Positions 26,480 to 35,053 of a stretch of DNA of 64,000 nt are shown here, piece after piece. The notes under the pieces are model-generated. The model was not told the DNA's origin and did not search any database. It saw nothing but the letters and a program-made list of their open reading frames with translations. The DNA is taken from positions 124,001 through 188,000 of the forward strand of contig NZ_RHNT01000001.1 in the NCBI RefSeq assembly GCF_003946325.1. Reading direction: 5' to 3'. The translations under genes and the position numbers were made by a program. Positions within the stretch are counted from its first letter, which is position 1. Every line of letters begins with the position of its first letter. Source of the stretch: Companilactobacillus furfuricola (GTDB taxonomy: Bacteria > Bacillota > Bacilli > Lactobacillales > Lactobacillaceae).

Positions 26480-27382
26480 TTAAATAGCCGCATACATTTC
26501 TTTGATGCTGGCGACAGATTTTTCCCATTTTGCTTGCTCATTGTCATTGAAGTCTAAAGGATAGACTTTTTCAATACCGGATCCCACGAGGGCAGGTTGA
26601 CCAATATAGATGCCTTCATTCTCATTGTAGACGGAAACTGGCATGATCTTTTTACTATTGCTGAGTACGGTTTGAACGATCAAAGCTGTTTGATTAGCGA
26701 TCCCGTAGCAAGTAAATCCTTTGCCAAAGAAAATATCGATCCCGTTTTGTTTAGCTTGATTTTCGAATTCATCTTGCTGAGCTTGAGTCAGAGTATCGCT
26801 CAAGACAGAGTCGCCAACGGATACTTTTGTCCATGGAACGAATTGCGTCATACCATGTTCGCCAACGACTGAACCGTTGATATTGTTAGGATGAATGCCT
26901 AGTTCAGCACTGACAGCTTGTTTCATGCGGGCAGTATCCAAAGAGGTTCCTGTTCCAAATACCTGGTCATGTGGCAAACCAGTTTCTTCTTGCAACATCC
27001 TCGTAATGACATCACAAGGATTGGTGATATTGATCAAGATACCGTGAAAACCAGCTTGTTGGATCTTAGGTCCCCATTCTTGAGCTACCTTTTTCGTATA
27101 ATTCAATTCATCAAAACGGTTACCGCTATCTTGCTGGACAGAAATTTTCCCAGCAGAAAAAATAATGATATCAGTATCCTTTAATTCCTTTAGATCAGGT
27201 TTGATGATCTCAACGTGTGAATTGAGTCCAACTTGCCCATCATAAAGATCTTTGTATTGAGCTGTAACAATTTTTTCATGTTTATCGAACAATACTAATT
27301 GGTCGATCAAATCTCGACTCACTAATGTATAAGCTGTCGTACTACCGACATGACTTAGGCCAATGATCGCAACTTTACTCAT
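26480..27382 (-). CDS. L-2-hydroxyacid dehydrogenase (HicDH/LDH type)
   Basis: The 300-residue NAD-dependent dehydrogenase has the Rossmann motif IGLSHVGSTTAYTL, the substrate loop QDSGNRFDELNY with the active-site Arg, NPCDVITR, GTGTSLDTARM with the Asp/Arg pair, and catalytic His in GEHGMTQ. The QQDxGxRF loop and overall pattern are closer to L-2-hydroxyisocaproate dehydrogenases than to the main fermentative LDH, so branched 2-keto acids are plausible substrates. The start is the ATG at 27382 after AAGGGGTGC. A TATAAT lies at 27414-27419 on the - strand. Confidence 0.87.
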   Translation of the reverse strand: MSKVAIIGLSHVGSTTAYTLVSRDLIDQLVLFDKHEKIVTAQYKDLYDGQVGLNSHVEIIKPDLKELKDTDIIIFSAGKISVQQDSGNRFDELNYTKKVAQEWGPKIQQAGFHGILINITNPCDVITRMLQEETGLPHDQVFGTGTSLDTARMKQAVSAELGIHPNNINGSVVGEHGMTQFVPWTKVSVGDSVLSDTLTQAQQDEFENQAKQNGIDIFFGKGFTCYGIANQTALIVQTVLSNSKKIMPVSVYNENEGIYIGQPALVGSGIEKVYPLDFNDNEQAKWEKSVASIKEMYAAI

Positions 27383-27534
27383 AAAATGCACCCCTTATTT
27401 TTTAAACATTAAAATTATAGTGGTCTTAATTAGAATAAAAGTCAACCTGATTAGTAAAATACTAATTTAAAAACAATTAATTCAGCAATTATTACGTATA
27501 TAATGTATTTATGAATATTTTGAGGAGTTTAATT

Positions 27535-28311
27535 GTGGGAGAAATTAAAGTAGTATTTTTTTATGTCGATGGAACTTTGGCACAGCACAATAGTGGCAAT
27601 AATTCATCTATTTTGGAGCGGATCCCAGATTCCACTTTCCAAGCTATCGACTTGTTACAAAAGACTGAGGTGATCCCAGTGATCGCTACGGGAAGAAACC
27701 GTGGCATGATCGAACAAGTGCTGCAAAAGTTAGGGATCAATAATTTAATTGCTAATAACGGACGTTACGTTGAGGTAAACGGTAAAGTTATCAAACACGA
27801 TACTTTTGATCAGCAGCAATTAAAAGAAATCGTGACTTTTTTTAGAAATCGCGATATACCGTTTTGCTATGAGACCGCTGAAACGCTTTACCAAAACCGA
27901 TTTTCAAAATTCATTCCAGATAGCTCGATGACAATCAAACAAATTTCTGATACGGTGATCCCAGATGAGGTCATTCAATTGATTGTCAGAAACGAGACCA
28001 ATGAGCAGCTGAAAGTGCCAGTCAAAGGCGTCAAATTGGTTAAAGTTGCACATGATGTTTATGATGTGACCCAAGATTTTTCAAATAAAGCCGTTGGGAT
28101 CTCAGCTTTTATGAGCGAATGCCAAATTAATCAACAACAGACGATGGCTTTTGGCGATGAGGAAAATGACTTGGAAATGTTCAAACACGTTCACATGGCG
28201 ATAGCGATGGGTAATGCTCCAAAAATCGTCCAACAAGCAGCAGATTTTGTGACCGATCCGATCGATCAAAATGGTATCCTTCACGGTTTGAAACATTTTG
28301 GGTTGATCTAA
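27535..28311 (+). CDS. HAD family (Cof-type) phosphatase with Asp-to-Tyr at the nucleophile
   Basis: The 258-residue protein is a Cof/YkrA-type HAD hydrolase. Motif I reads FFYVDGTL where the family has FFDxDGTL, so the first Asp, the phospho-accepting nucleophile, is Tyr (codon TAT). The rest is intact: VIATGRNRG (motif II region), a motif III Lys in SNKAVGISAF, and GDEENDLEMF (motif IV). The start is GTG at 27535 after GAGGAG; the in-frame ATG at 27511 has no ribosome site. As encoded it should not hydrolyse phosphate by the usual mechanism. A recent mutation or a sequencing error is possible. Confidence 0.85.
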   Translation: MGEIKVVFFYVDGTLAQHNSGNNSSILERIPDSTFQAIDLLQKTEVIPVIATGRNRGMIEQVLQKLGINNLIANNGRYVEVNGKVIKHDTFDQQQLKEIVTFFRNRDIPFCYETAETLYQNRFSKFIPDSSMTIKQISDTVIPDEVIQLIVRNETNEQLKVPVKGVKLVKVAHDVYDVTQDFSNKAVGISAFMSECQINQQQTMAFGDEENDLEMFKHVHMAIAMGNAPKIVQQAADFVTDPIDQNGILHGLKHFGLI

Positions 28312-28359
28312 AAAAATCCAGACAATTTTAACGTAATTTGATATCAAGGAGAGAATTAA

Positions 28360-28410
28360 TGAAAATACTGCTCATGATTAGGTGGATTTTTCAGTTAATG
28401 ATATCCTAGT
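28360..28410 (+). CDS. Putative 16-residue hydrophobic peptide upstream of recQ
   Basis: AAGGAG is well spaced before an ATG encoding MKILLMIRWIFQLMIS and a TAG stop. The peptide is hydrophobic with two basic residues. It ends 26 bp before recQ, which has its own TAAGGAG site. It may be a leader peptide, a small membrane peptide or a remnant; it is too short for homology. Confidence 0.35.
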
Positions 28411-28436
28411 AATGAACTTATTTTTAAGGAGTTTTC

Positions 28437-30230
28437 ATGATTACTAGTCCAAATGAAATATTGAAGAGCACCTTTGGTTACGACGATTTTCGCCCTGGAC
28501 AATTGTCGATCATCCAAAAGGTGAACGCGGGAAAAAGAACTTTAGGCATCATGCCAACTGGTGGTGGAAAGTCGATCTGTTATCAGATACCGGCCTTGAT
28601 GTCGTCGGGATTAACATTAGTCGTATCCCCACTGATCTCCTTGATGAAGGATCAAGTTGATAGTCTTAACGAGATGAATATCCCAGCAACTTATATAAAT
28701 AGTACTTTGAGTTATTTTGATGCTAACGAACGGATGCGTTACATCGAATCTGGAGCAGTAAAATTGCTTTACGTTGCCCCTGAGAAAATTGAAAATGAAG
28801 AATTCTACAATTGGCTAACTCATCTACCAATACAATTGATCGCCATCGATGAAGCTCACGTTTTATCATCGTGGGGCCATGATTTTCGTCCTAGTTATTT
28901 AAACGTTATCGATCCCTTGAACCAGTTACCTAGTCAACCATCTTTACTAGCGTTGACTGCTACTGCCACGCAACGGGTTCAACAAGATTTGATGCAAATT
29001 TTAGATATTTCTGAGGATAACGTTGTTAAAACTGGTTTTGAAAGGACTAATTTAGCTTTAAAAATCGAACGAGGTGTCAACAAGCCACGTTATGTAACTG
29101 AATACGTGCAGTCTCATCCTAACGAATCAGGGATCATTTATGCTGGCCGTCGAAAAGATGTTGAAAAGATATATGATTTACTAAAAGAAAAAGGCTTCAA
29201 AGTTGGGAAATATCATGCTGGCTTAAGCGATTCGATCCGTCACGAAATGCAGGAGAAGTTTTTATTCGATGAGATCGATGTCATGGTCGCGACCAACGCC
29301 TTTGGAATGGGAATAAATAAGACTAACGTCCGCTTTGTGATCCACTATACGATGCCGGGTACGATAGAGAGCTATTACCAAGAAGTAGGTAGGGCAGGTC
29401 GTGATGGCTTGGAAGCAGAAGCTATTTTACTTTATTCTCCCGCTGATCTAAGACTGCATCTATTTTTTATTGAGCAATCAGAAGCTGATGAAGCTTATAA
29501 ACAGAGCTTAAATGATAAGCTGCGTGAAATGAATCAGTATGCCAAGACCGAATTGTGTTTGATGAATTATATTTTGAAATATTTTGGTGAAACAAAGACC
29601 ACGCCTTGTGGTCACTGTTCGAATTGCCTTGACCAGCGTCCGGCTAATGATGTAACAGCTAAAACGCAACAAGCTCTTAGCTGTGTAGTACGCATGGATC
29701 AACGCTATGGTAAGAAAACTGTCGCCAGGGTCTTGGCAGGGAAGCCTGATATTGCTAACGATTGGCGAAATTTTGGCAAATTATCGACTTTTGGATTGAT
29801 GCACGATGAGACGTTGAAATATATTGAAGAGTTTATTGATTTTTTGACAGCTAATGACTTTTTGCAAATGTCTCAAGGTCGTTATCCGGTACTACAACTG
29901 ACTCAAAAAGGGTTAAAAGTCTTGAAGAGTGAACTGAAAGTCAAGCGTCGGGAAACACGGATCACCAAACAACAAAGTCCAATTATTGACGATGGTAATT
30001 ACGATCAACAATTATTCGAGAAGTTGCGTCAATTAAGATTGAATTTGGCTCACGCTGCCGATGTGCCACCGTTTGTAATCTTCTCTGATAAGACATTAAA
30101 AGATATGGCGCAGATCTTGCCGCAGAATAGTGAAGAATTTTTGACGGTCTCCGGAGTTGGACATGCTAAACTTGAACGATATGGCGACAAATTTATTCAT
30201 GAGATCAAGGAATATCAAGCTGAAAATTAA
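28437..30230 (+). CDS. recQ: ATP-dependent DNA helicase RecQ
   Basis: This 3'-5' helicase acts in recombination and fork repair. The 597-residue protein has motif 0 (FRPGQLSII), Walker A MPTGGGKS, DEAH, SLLALTATAT, the helicase C domain with QEVGRAGRDG, a zinc-binding set (CLMNYI...CGHCSNC), a winged helix, and a C-terminal HRDC domain (residues about 520-597). AAGGAG precedes the ATG. Confidence 0.95.
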   Translation: MITSPNEILKSTFGYDDFRPGQLSIIQKVNAGKRTLGIMPTGGGKSICYQIPALMSSGLTLVVSPLISLMKDQVDSLNEMNIPATYINSTLSYFDANERMRYIESGAVKLLYVAPEKIENEEFYNWLTHLPIQLIAIDEAHVLSSWGHDFRPSYLNVIDPLNQLPSQPSLLALTATATQRVQQDLMQILDISEDNVVKTGFERTNLALKIERGVNKPRYVTEYVQSHPNESGIIYAGRRKDVEKIYDLLKEKGFKVGKYHAGLSDSIRHEMQEKFLFDEIDVMVATNAFGMGINKTNVRFVIHYTMPGTIESYYQEVGRAGRDGLEAEAILLYSPADLRLHLFFIEQSEADEAYKQSLNDKLREMNQYAKTELCLMNYILKYFGETKTTPCGHCSNCLDQRPANDVTAKTQQALSCVVRMDQRYGKKTVARVLAGKPDIANDWRNFGKLSTFGLMHDETLKYIEEFIDFLTANDFLQMSQGRYPVLQLTQKGLKVLKSELKVKRRETRITKQQSPIIDDGNYDQQLFEKLRQLRLNLAHAADVPPFVIFSDKTLKDMAQILPQNSEEFLTVSGVGHAKLERYGDKFIHEIKEYQAEN

Positions 30231-30248
30231 ATGAATTTTGGGAGCAGT

Positions 30249-30257
30249 TGTTATAAT
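30249..30257 (+). promoter_or_regulatory. Extended -10 promoter before the phosphoesterase gene
   Basis: TGTTATAAT follows recQ and lies about 58 bp before the next ATG. Confidence 0.5.
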
Positions 30258-30314
30258 AAATGTTTTACGAAAACATCTTATAAAAAACACTACTATAACT
30301 AGGAGGGATTCAAC

Positions 30315-31178
30315 GTGAAGCATAAAATCGCAATTTTATCTGATATTCACGGCAATGTGACTGCATTAAGAACAGTCTTAAATCAGTTGCAAAGTGAAAA
30401 CATTACTGAGTATTGGTATCTAGGCGACTTGCTGACTCCTGGACCCGGTGTTAATGAAATATTTGATCGTTTGAATGACCTAAACACAACTGTGTTTATA
30501 CGTGGAAATTGGGACGACATCGTTGTTCATGTACTAGCTGATAACGAGCAATTCTTGGATTACGATAACGATGGTTATGTGCACGTTGCACGAATGATCG
30601 AATACATTGACGACACAATTACAGCAGCAAATTTTGAACAGCTAAAAAATGCGCCAACGTTTCAAAATCTTACGATCAACGGTTTGAATCTTCAAATATC
30701 ACATAACTTCAAACTGAAGAATTCTGGACACGAGTTGTTTCCATATGAAATACAGGGAAACTTTGACGAACTAACTGAAGACCAATCGATCGATATGGCA
30801 TTTTACGGGCACACACATCATCAAATCATGAGAACTTCTTCAAATGATCAATTGATCGTTAATCCGGGATCGATCGGTGAACCATATACACGTTGGCAAA
30901 AATTTGCTGATAATTTGCGTGCTGAGTATGCCGTAATGGAGATCGATTCAAGTGGATTGGCGAACGTGTCGTTTAAACGCGCGTCATATGATATCAATGA
31001 TGAACTCAAACTTGCTAAAGCTGCCAAATTACCGTACTTGGAACTTTATGATTATTTATTGCACACTGGCAAAGCCAGCACGCATGATATTGATACTTTG
31101 ACCAAATATAATAAGCAATATAATTATCGCGCAGATGTAATAGATTTCTTTAAAAGATTGCGCGTAAATCATTTTTAG
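30315..31178 (+). CDS. Calcineurin-like metallophosphoesterase
   Basis: The 287-residue protein has the binuclear metal-site motifs ILSDIHGN, YLGDLLTPGP, RGNWDD, SHNF and YGHTHHQ, followed by NPGSIGEP, so it should be an active phosphodiesterase or phosphatase. The C-terminal 70 residues are helical. The substrate is unknown; it belongs to the YfcE-like serine/threonine-phosphatase-type group found widely in lactobacilli. AGGAGGGA is the ribosome site. Confidence 0.88.
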   Translation: MKHKIAILSDIHGNVTALRTVLNQLQSENITEYWYLGDLLTPGPGVNEIFDRLNDLNTTVFIRGNWDDIVVHVLADNEQFLDYDNDGYVHVARMIEYIDDTITAANFEQLKNAPTFQNLTINGLNLQISHNFKLKNSGHELFPYEIQGNFDELTEDQSIDMAFYGHTHHQIMRTSSNDQLIVNPGSIGEPYTRWQKFADNLRAEYAVMEIDSSGLANVSFKRASYDINDELKLAKAAKLPYLELYDYLLHTGKASTHDIDTLTKYNKQYNYRADVIDFFKRLRVNHF

Positions 31179-31210
31179 AGATTACTTGAGAAAGAGTAGT
31201 CTCTTTTATT
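31177..31210 (+). terminator. Terminator after the metallophosphoesterase gene
   Basis: AGAGATTACT/AGTAGTCTCT stem (one G-U) ending in TTTTATTT, starting at the stop codon. Confidence 0.8.
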
Positions 31211-31220
31211 TAAAAGCATT

Positions 31221-31248
31221 ACTTCGTATAATATATATTATGTAACCT
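31221..31248 (+). other. dif: Chromosome dimer resolution site dif
   Basis: The 28-bp site has XerC arm ACTTCGTATAA, centre and XerD arm TTATGTAACCT in the Firmicutes dif layout. By my memory of the B. subtilis dif it differs at three of 28 positions. It lies in a gene-poor stretch directly after a terminator, where a dif site is tolerated. It marks the expected termination zone of replication and is the substrate of XerC (11719-12618) with XerD, which is not in this window. Confidence 0.88.
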
Positions 31249-31995
31249 TAGATGAACAAATAACAGTTATTTTCAAAATAGATCCCCTGTTTGGTATTTT
31301 TTAGTCTTTCAGAATATGTTTGGCGATTTACTACTTTATTGCTAATTGCCATAGTTGATTAAAAGTTTTAAAGCGGTTGTAAAATGATTCGTAGCAAATA
31401 AATTACTCAGGCCTTTATATGCTTTCTTAAAACTGATTGTTTGTAACAGTTAATCTCAAATACTTGCGTGCTGTGATTGATCTTGACCAAGAACTACTCG
31501 CTTAATGTTTGAACATGACCTTAGAACGCGCCTAATTAAAACTACAATTGCTACGTAATGAGATTATCCTAATAGCAACGACGTTCACGACAGTTGTTTT
31601 TTCTTAAGTGTTATTGATTTGGTGATTTTGATCAATAACAAATGTAAGAATGATTATGCCAGTTAAAAATCACTAGATTTGTAATATATAAACAATAAAC
31701 ATTAAATATTAATAATCTAGAATGCTACAGTATGTAATTGATGATTTTAAAAATTAATTTGCTGCGAGTATGCAATAAATATGTTGATTTATACAATGAT
31801 AAAGGTATTTTATCTAATAGATATTTTTGTCGATTGTGTGCCAATCAAGATAGCAAATTTAGTACTTTCATTAAAACTAGTATTTTAATGAAAGTATCAA
31901 TCCAATAATTGAATATTTAAAAAGAATCTAAATTTACAATTAGATACTTTTTTTACTGATTTTATTCATATATGTATCCGCCTCATATATGTATC
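31249..31995. other. Gene-poor stretch next to dif
   Basis: No reading frame with a ribosome site and family resemblance is visible. The stretch is AT-rich. It holds a 14-bp perfect inverted repeat (31863-31896), a terminator-like hairpin (31919-31953), and a 13-bp direct repeat TCATATATGTATC at 31966-31978 and 31983-31995. Short stretches look like decayed coding sequence, but I could not name a family. Confidence 0.5.
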
Positions 31996-32237
31996 TTAAT
32001 TACCACGCATATTTTCTTGAATTTGCTCAGCTAATTTTTTTAGTATATTCATTTCATTTTTGGATGATTGTATATTAGTAGCAATGTCTCATCCATGTAT
32101 TTAGGTTTATTAAACCAGATAATTGATGTGGCTCCCCTTTGAATGGCCCAAGCAATTGCAATGTAGAGGCTTAAAACATTATGCTTTTCTGCGGAAATTT
32201 TAAAAATATTGATCAAGAGTTCTAAATTTACCGTCAT
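31996..32237 (-). pseudogene. Aldo/keto reductase C-terminal fragment, frameshifted
   Basis: The reading frame from 32237 gives ISAEKHNVLSLYIAIAWAIQ and then GATSIIWFNKPKYMDE. This follows the aldo/keto reductase C-terminal pattern in which a helix ending ALAW-L is followed by the IPG-type loop and a KP-x-x-x-E segment. A one-base shift then continues as ILKKLAEQIQENMRG before the stop at 31996-31998, again a typical reductase end. The N-terminal two thirds, with the catalytic residues, are missing. It is clearly non-functional. Confidence 0.65.
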
Positions 32238-32525
32238 TGAATTATAAATGTCAGGTAGCTGTCCCCTGTTCCAAGATTAGCTATGGATCGAGAACAATAT
32301 TATTTTCTTGGCAAGCTTGTTAATGTGGTGGGATCAAGTTAGGTTTCCATTTTCTACATGTATTGCTGATTTAGCTAATCTCTCCCACGTCCAGGATATG
32401 GTAGTAGTTTTTGGTATCTCTAATTTATGATCCTCAATGTATATGCTAAGATCGTATTAAAGCATATGCGTCAGGAAGTTGATATTAAACAATAATATCT
32501 AATTTGTGAATATGGGGGTTCTTAT
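32238..32525. other. Intergenic stretch, possible regulator remnant
   Basis: No intact gene is seen. On the - strand near 32338-32400 one frame gives WERLAKSAIHVENGNLT, faintly recalling an Xre helix-turn-helix with a deletion, followed by a stop. I treat this as unproven. Confidence 0.25.
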
Positions 32526-32699
32526 ATGTTAGTAATTTTAGGAATTGGTCTGGTAATTTTGGGGCTTTTTGCTGTCGTCGGTAATATCAGTAACTCAAGA
32601 CAATTAGGTCGTAGGATTTGGTCAAATAGACTCCTCGTATACATCCTATTGCTAATTGCTGGAATAGTTTTGATATTTGCTCCTCTATTAGGTATTTAG
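32526..32699 (+). CDS. Small membrane protein with two transmembrane helices (57 aa)
   Basis: An ATG seven bases after GGGGG starts MLVILGIGLVILGLFAVVGN, followed by a basic loop (SRQLGRRIWSNR) and a second helix LLVYILLLIAGIVLIFAPLL. Two helices separated by a positively charged loop predict both termini outside. The frame, ribosome site and composition support a real gene. The family is unknown to me. It lies between decayed sequence and the esterase gene, 80 bp upstream of the latter. Confidence 0.6.
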   Translation: MLVILGIGLVILGLFAVVGNISNSRQLGRRIWSNRLLVYILLLIAGIVLIFAPLLGI

Positions 32700-32778
32700 A
32701 CTTATCTTGATAAATTCCATTAAATTTTTGAATTGTAACATTCTAAAAATAATACAAAGAATTGGATAACAGCATACG

Positions 32779-33741
32779 ATGAAAATCACAACCGATCAAA
32801 TCCATCCAGAAATTCGCCAGCAAGGTGAACAGTTCCGCCAAGGTTTGCCGTATTTTTCGATGGACATTATTAAGCAAATGAATGCAGCCAGAAATGATGT
32901 TGTTCCGGACAATCGTAGATTAAACGTCCAAACGGTTTATCTAACGCGAAATGATGCCAGTAAATTGAGAATTCTGATCTATTCCGAAAAGAAGTCTACC
33001 GCTTCTACCGTTCCTGGTATCTTGTGGTTTCACGGCGGCGGTTATGCTATGGGACAACCAGAAGACGAAATTGCGATGATCGAACAATTAGTACATGCTA
33101 GTCGGGGAATAATTTTTGCTCCTGATTATACTCTTTCACTGCAAGCTCCCTATCCGGCTGCCCTAAATGATGCTTATTTGAGCTTATTGTGGCTCAAGGA
33201 CAATATTAATAAATACAATCTTCGTTCAAATCAAATTGTCGTTGGTGGTTGTAGTTCTGGAGGTGGGCTTGCCGCAGCATTATCGCTGTATGCTCGTGAT
33301 AAAGGTGAAGTTAATATAGCTTTACAGTTGCCAATTTATCCAATGCTAGATGATAGAATGATCACAGAGTCGATGAAAGATAACGATGCTCCTGTTTGGG
33401 GTGAGCGTTCGAATAAAAATGCTTGGGATATATATTTAGGCAATCAATTCGACAGTGCAAATGTACCGATTTATGCTGCGCCGAATCGAGCCGAAGATTT
33501 GTCCAATATGCCACCAGCTATATCATTTGTGGGGACAATCGACCCTTTTTATGATGAAACAGTTCAATACTTTACAAAACTGAAGAAAGCTGGAATTTGG
33601 ACCAACTTACTAGAGGTCAAAGGGGCCTTCCACTGCTTTGATATTGCTGCCCCTGAATCTCAATTAACCAAATCTGCTTTTAAATTTTTATCAACCAATT
33701 TGAGATTTGCTTTAGATAACTTTTTTGCTGAACAGAATTAG
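32779..33741 (+). CDS. Alpha/beta hydrolase (HSL-type carboxylesterase)
   Basis: The 320-residue protein has the oxyanion motif HGGGYAMG, nucleophile elbow GGCSSGGGLA (GxSxG; most family members have GDSAGG), an Asp in TIDPFYDE and a His in GAFHCFD, in family order. It should hydrolyse small esters; the natural substrate is unknown. It has no signal peptide. The ribosome site is weak (the region reads TTGGATAACAG). It ends in its own terminator. Confidence 0.88.
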   Translation: MKITTDQIHPEIRQQGEQFRQGLPYFSMDIIKQMNAARNDVVPDNRRLNVQTVYLTRNDASKLRILIYSEKKSTASTVPGILWFHGGGYAMGQPEDEIAMIEQLVHASRGIIFAPDYTLSLQAPYPAALNDAYLSLLWLKDNINKYNLRSNQIVVGGCSSGGGLAAALSLYARDKGEVNIALQLPIYPMLDDRMITESMKDNDAPVWGERSNKNAWDIYLGNQFDSANVPIYAAPNRAEDLSNMPPAISFVGTIDPFYDETVQYFTKLKKAGIWTNLLEVKGAFHCFDIAAPESQLTKSAFKFLSTNLRFALDNFFAEQN

Positions 33742-33743
33742 TC

Positions 33744-33782
33744 AAAAAAGAACTCTACCAATTTGCTGGTGGAGTTCTTTTA
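33744..33782. terminator. Terminator after the esterase gene
   Basis: AAAAGAACTC-ACCA/TGGT-GAGTTCTTTT stem with one mismatch and a T-run; the A-run makes it usable on both strands. Nothing is seen in 33783-33930. Confidence 0.8.
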
Positions 33783-33947
33783 ATTTGATAATAGACTAAC
33801 ACGATAGATAATCATCAATTAGTTGATTTTTTTAATTGTATCTCGATTGATTCAAAACTTTAAATATACCAAATCCAAAGCTATTACTTGTTAACTTATA
33901 AATCACAAATTACACTTGCTAGATAAGTTAGCCAAGCCATTGGTCGA

Positions 33948-34586
33948 TTAATTGTTCCTGTTCAACGAATTTACCGATGGTGTTGATCGACCGTGATTAA
34001 ATGCTAAATCATTGGAGACCTCATCTAGGTCTTCACTTAGTTTATGCATCCCCTTCATGACGTCAGTATAAGCTGAGATTATATTATTGAAATCATTGAA
34101 TAGTTGTGTGTTTGAAGGATCTATCTCTGGAGAATTTAATTTTGCAATTAATTGACAATATTCATTTATTCGTGAAATATTTGCAGTAACGGTACTTTCG
34201 GCATCGAGGACCTTTGGGAGCATTGCTAAATATTCCATTCCACGACTAGTTATCCGATAAACGGGGGCTTGTTGCATATGAGTGGCTCCACTCTCCATAC
34301 GGACTCGTATCTTTCGTGGTGAAACTTCAATGAATTTAGCTTGCTCATTTAGTGTTCCCAAGACACTTTTCAATACTGCATCACTGATCCGTGCTTCGTT
34401 TGATTTATCATCTAAATAATTGGCATTGTACTGTTTAAGTAAAAAGTCTAATGTTCTTGGAATATCGGCACTTGCTCGATTACCATAAAGAATCGTCAAA
34501 ATATTCCATCCAGCTAATGGATGGTCTCGACTTTTTCCCAAATTAGTCGCTAGTAATAGTTGTCTTAATTCTTCATTCATGTTCAT
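33948..34586 (-). CDS. Hypothetical protein, winged-helix and helical, possibly 3'-frameshifted
   Basis: The 212-residue protein has an N-terminal region ending PVYRITSRGMEYLAML that looks like a winged helix, then long amphipathic helices (TANISRINEYCQLI, MHKLSEDLDEVSNDL). This arrangement recalls kleisin-type subunits such as MukF or Wadjet JetA, but no partner SMC, JetB or JetD gene is nearby, so the link is speculative. The end SVNSLNRNN is odd. A one-base shift at about 33975 instead gives GKFVEQEQLIDQWLG and a stop at about 33930, which reads more like a native C-terminus. TTTGGAGA precedes the ATG. Confidence 0.55.
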   Translation of the reverse strand: MNMNEELRQLLLATNLGKSRDHPLAGWNILTILYGNRASADIPRTLDFLLKQYNANYLDDKSNEARISDAVLKSVLGTLNEQAKFIEVSPRKIRVRMESGATHMQQAPVYRITSRGMEYLAMLPKVLDAESTVTANISRINEYCQLIAKLNSPEIDPSNTQLFNDFNNIISAYTDVMKGMHKLSEDLDEVSNDLAFNHGRSTPSVNSLNRNN

Positions 34587-34731
34587 ATGTCTATCTCCAA
34601 AGAGTATTGATATACCTAGTATGGCGAAATTATTTAGTCAATTCAATTGAATAAATGAATAGTAAAAAATGCATACTAAATCTAAAGCGTGATTAATAAT
34701 TAATTATTAATTTTAGGAATATGCAAGGTCA

Positions 34732-34995
34732 GTGAGAAAAATCATTCACGAGAAATACCCTACTGTTCAAGTAGTGGCAACCAGTGGCCGTTATGATATG
34801 AATACCTTTAATCTGGCTGTTGAAGAAAACATCCCTTTGATAACTTTGACTCCTTGGAAAAGTATTCATCCTAATCTTGTATCAATCCCTTTAAAAACCG
34901 ATATCCATGTATCCTATGGGATTTTAACTACTAAATTTCCCGGAAGTAAAGTTGACAATTTTTTGATTAGCCTGTCGAAAATCCTCAAATTATAA
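34732..34995 (+). pseudogene. LysR regulator fragment (C-terminal effector-domain end)
   Basis: The 87 codons read RYDMNTFNLAVEENIPLITL, then TPWKSIHPNLVSIPL and VSYGILTTKFPG. This matches the last third of LysR-type regulators in lactobacilli (a DMxTFN-type core, then WKxxHP-LV-IPL and YGI). The winged helix and first lobe are missing and there is no good ribosome site, so it is a remnant. It ends at a terminator. Confidence 0.75.
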
Positions 34996-35006
34996 TTTCG
35001 TAAATA

Positions 35007-35053
35007 CAAAAAGAACCTTTCCTTATCATTAATATTTAGGAAAGGTTATTTTA
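35007..35053. terminator. Terminator after the LysR fragment
   Basis: AACCTTTCCT/AGGAAAGGTT perfect stem, A-run on the left and ATTTTAT on the right; it could also serve the - strand LysR gene. Confidence 0.75.

Noticed and set aside
26223-26528. A 101-codon frame on the - strand covering repeat copy 2 and the end of the dehydrogenase gene
   Set aside because: It overlaps a real gene and a repeat in another frame, with no ribosome site or family resemblance.
28312-28400. Terminator between the HAD gene and recQ (AAAAATCC ... GGATTTTT)
   Set aside because: The arms are about 60 bases apart and enclose the small peptide frame; the loop is too long for an intrinsic terminator.
32338-32400. Remnant of an Xre regulator on the - strand
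   Set aside because: WERLAKSA and ENGNLT recall Xre motifs, but the core helix is missing and the match is too short.
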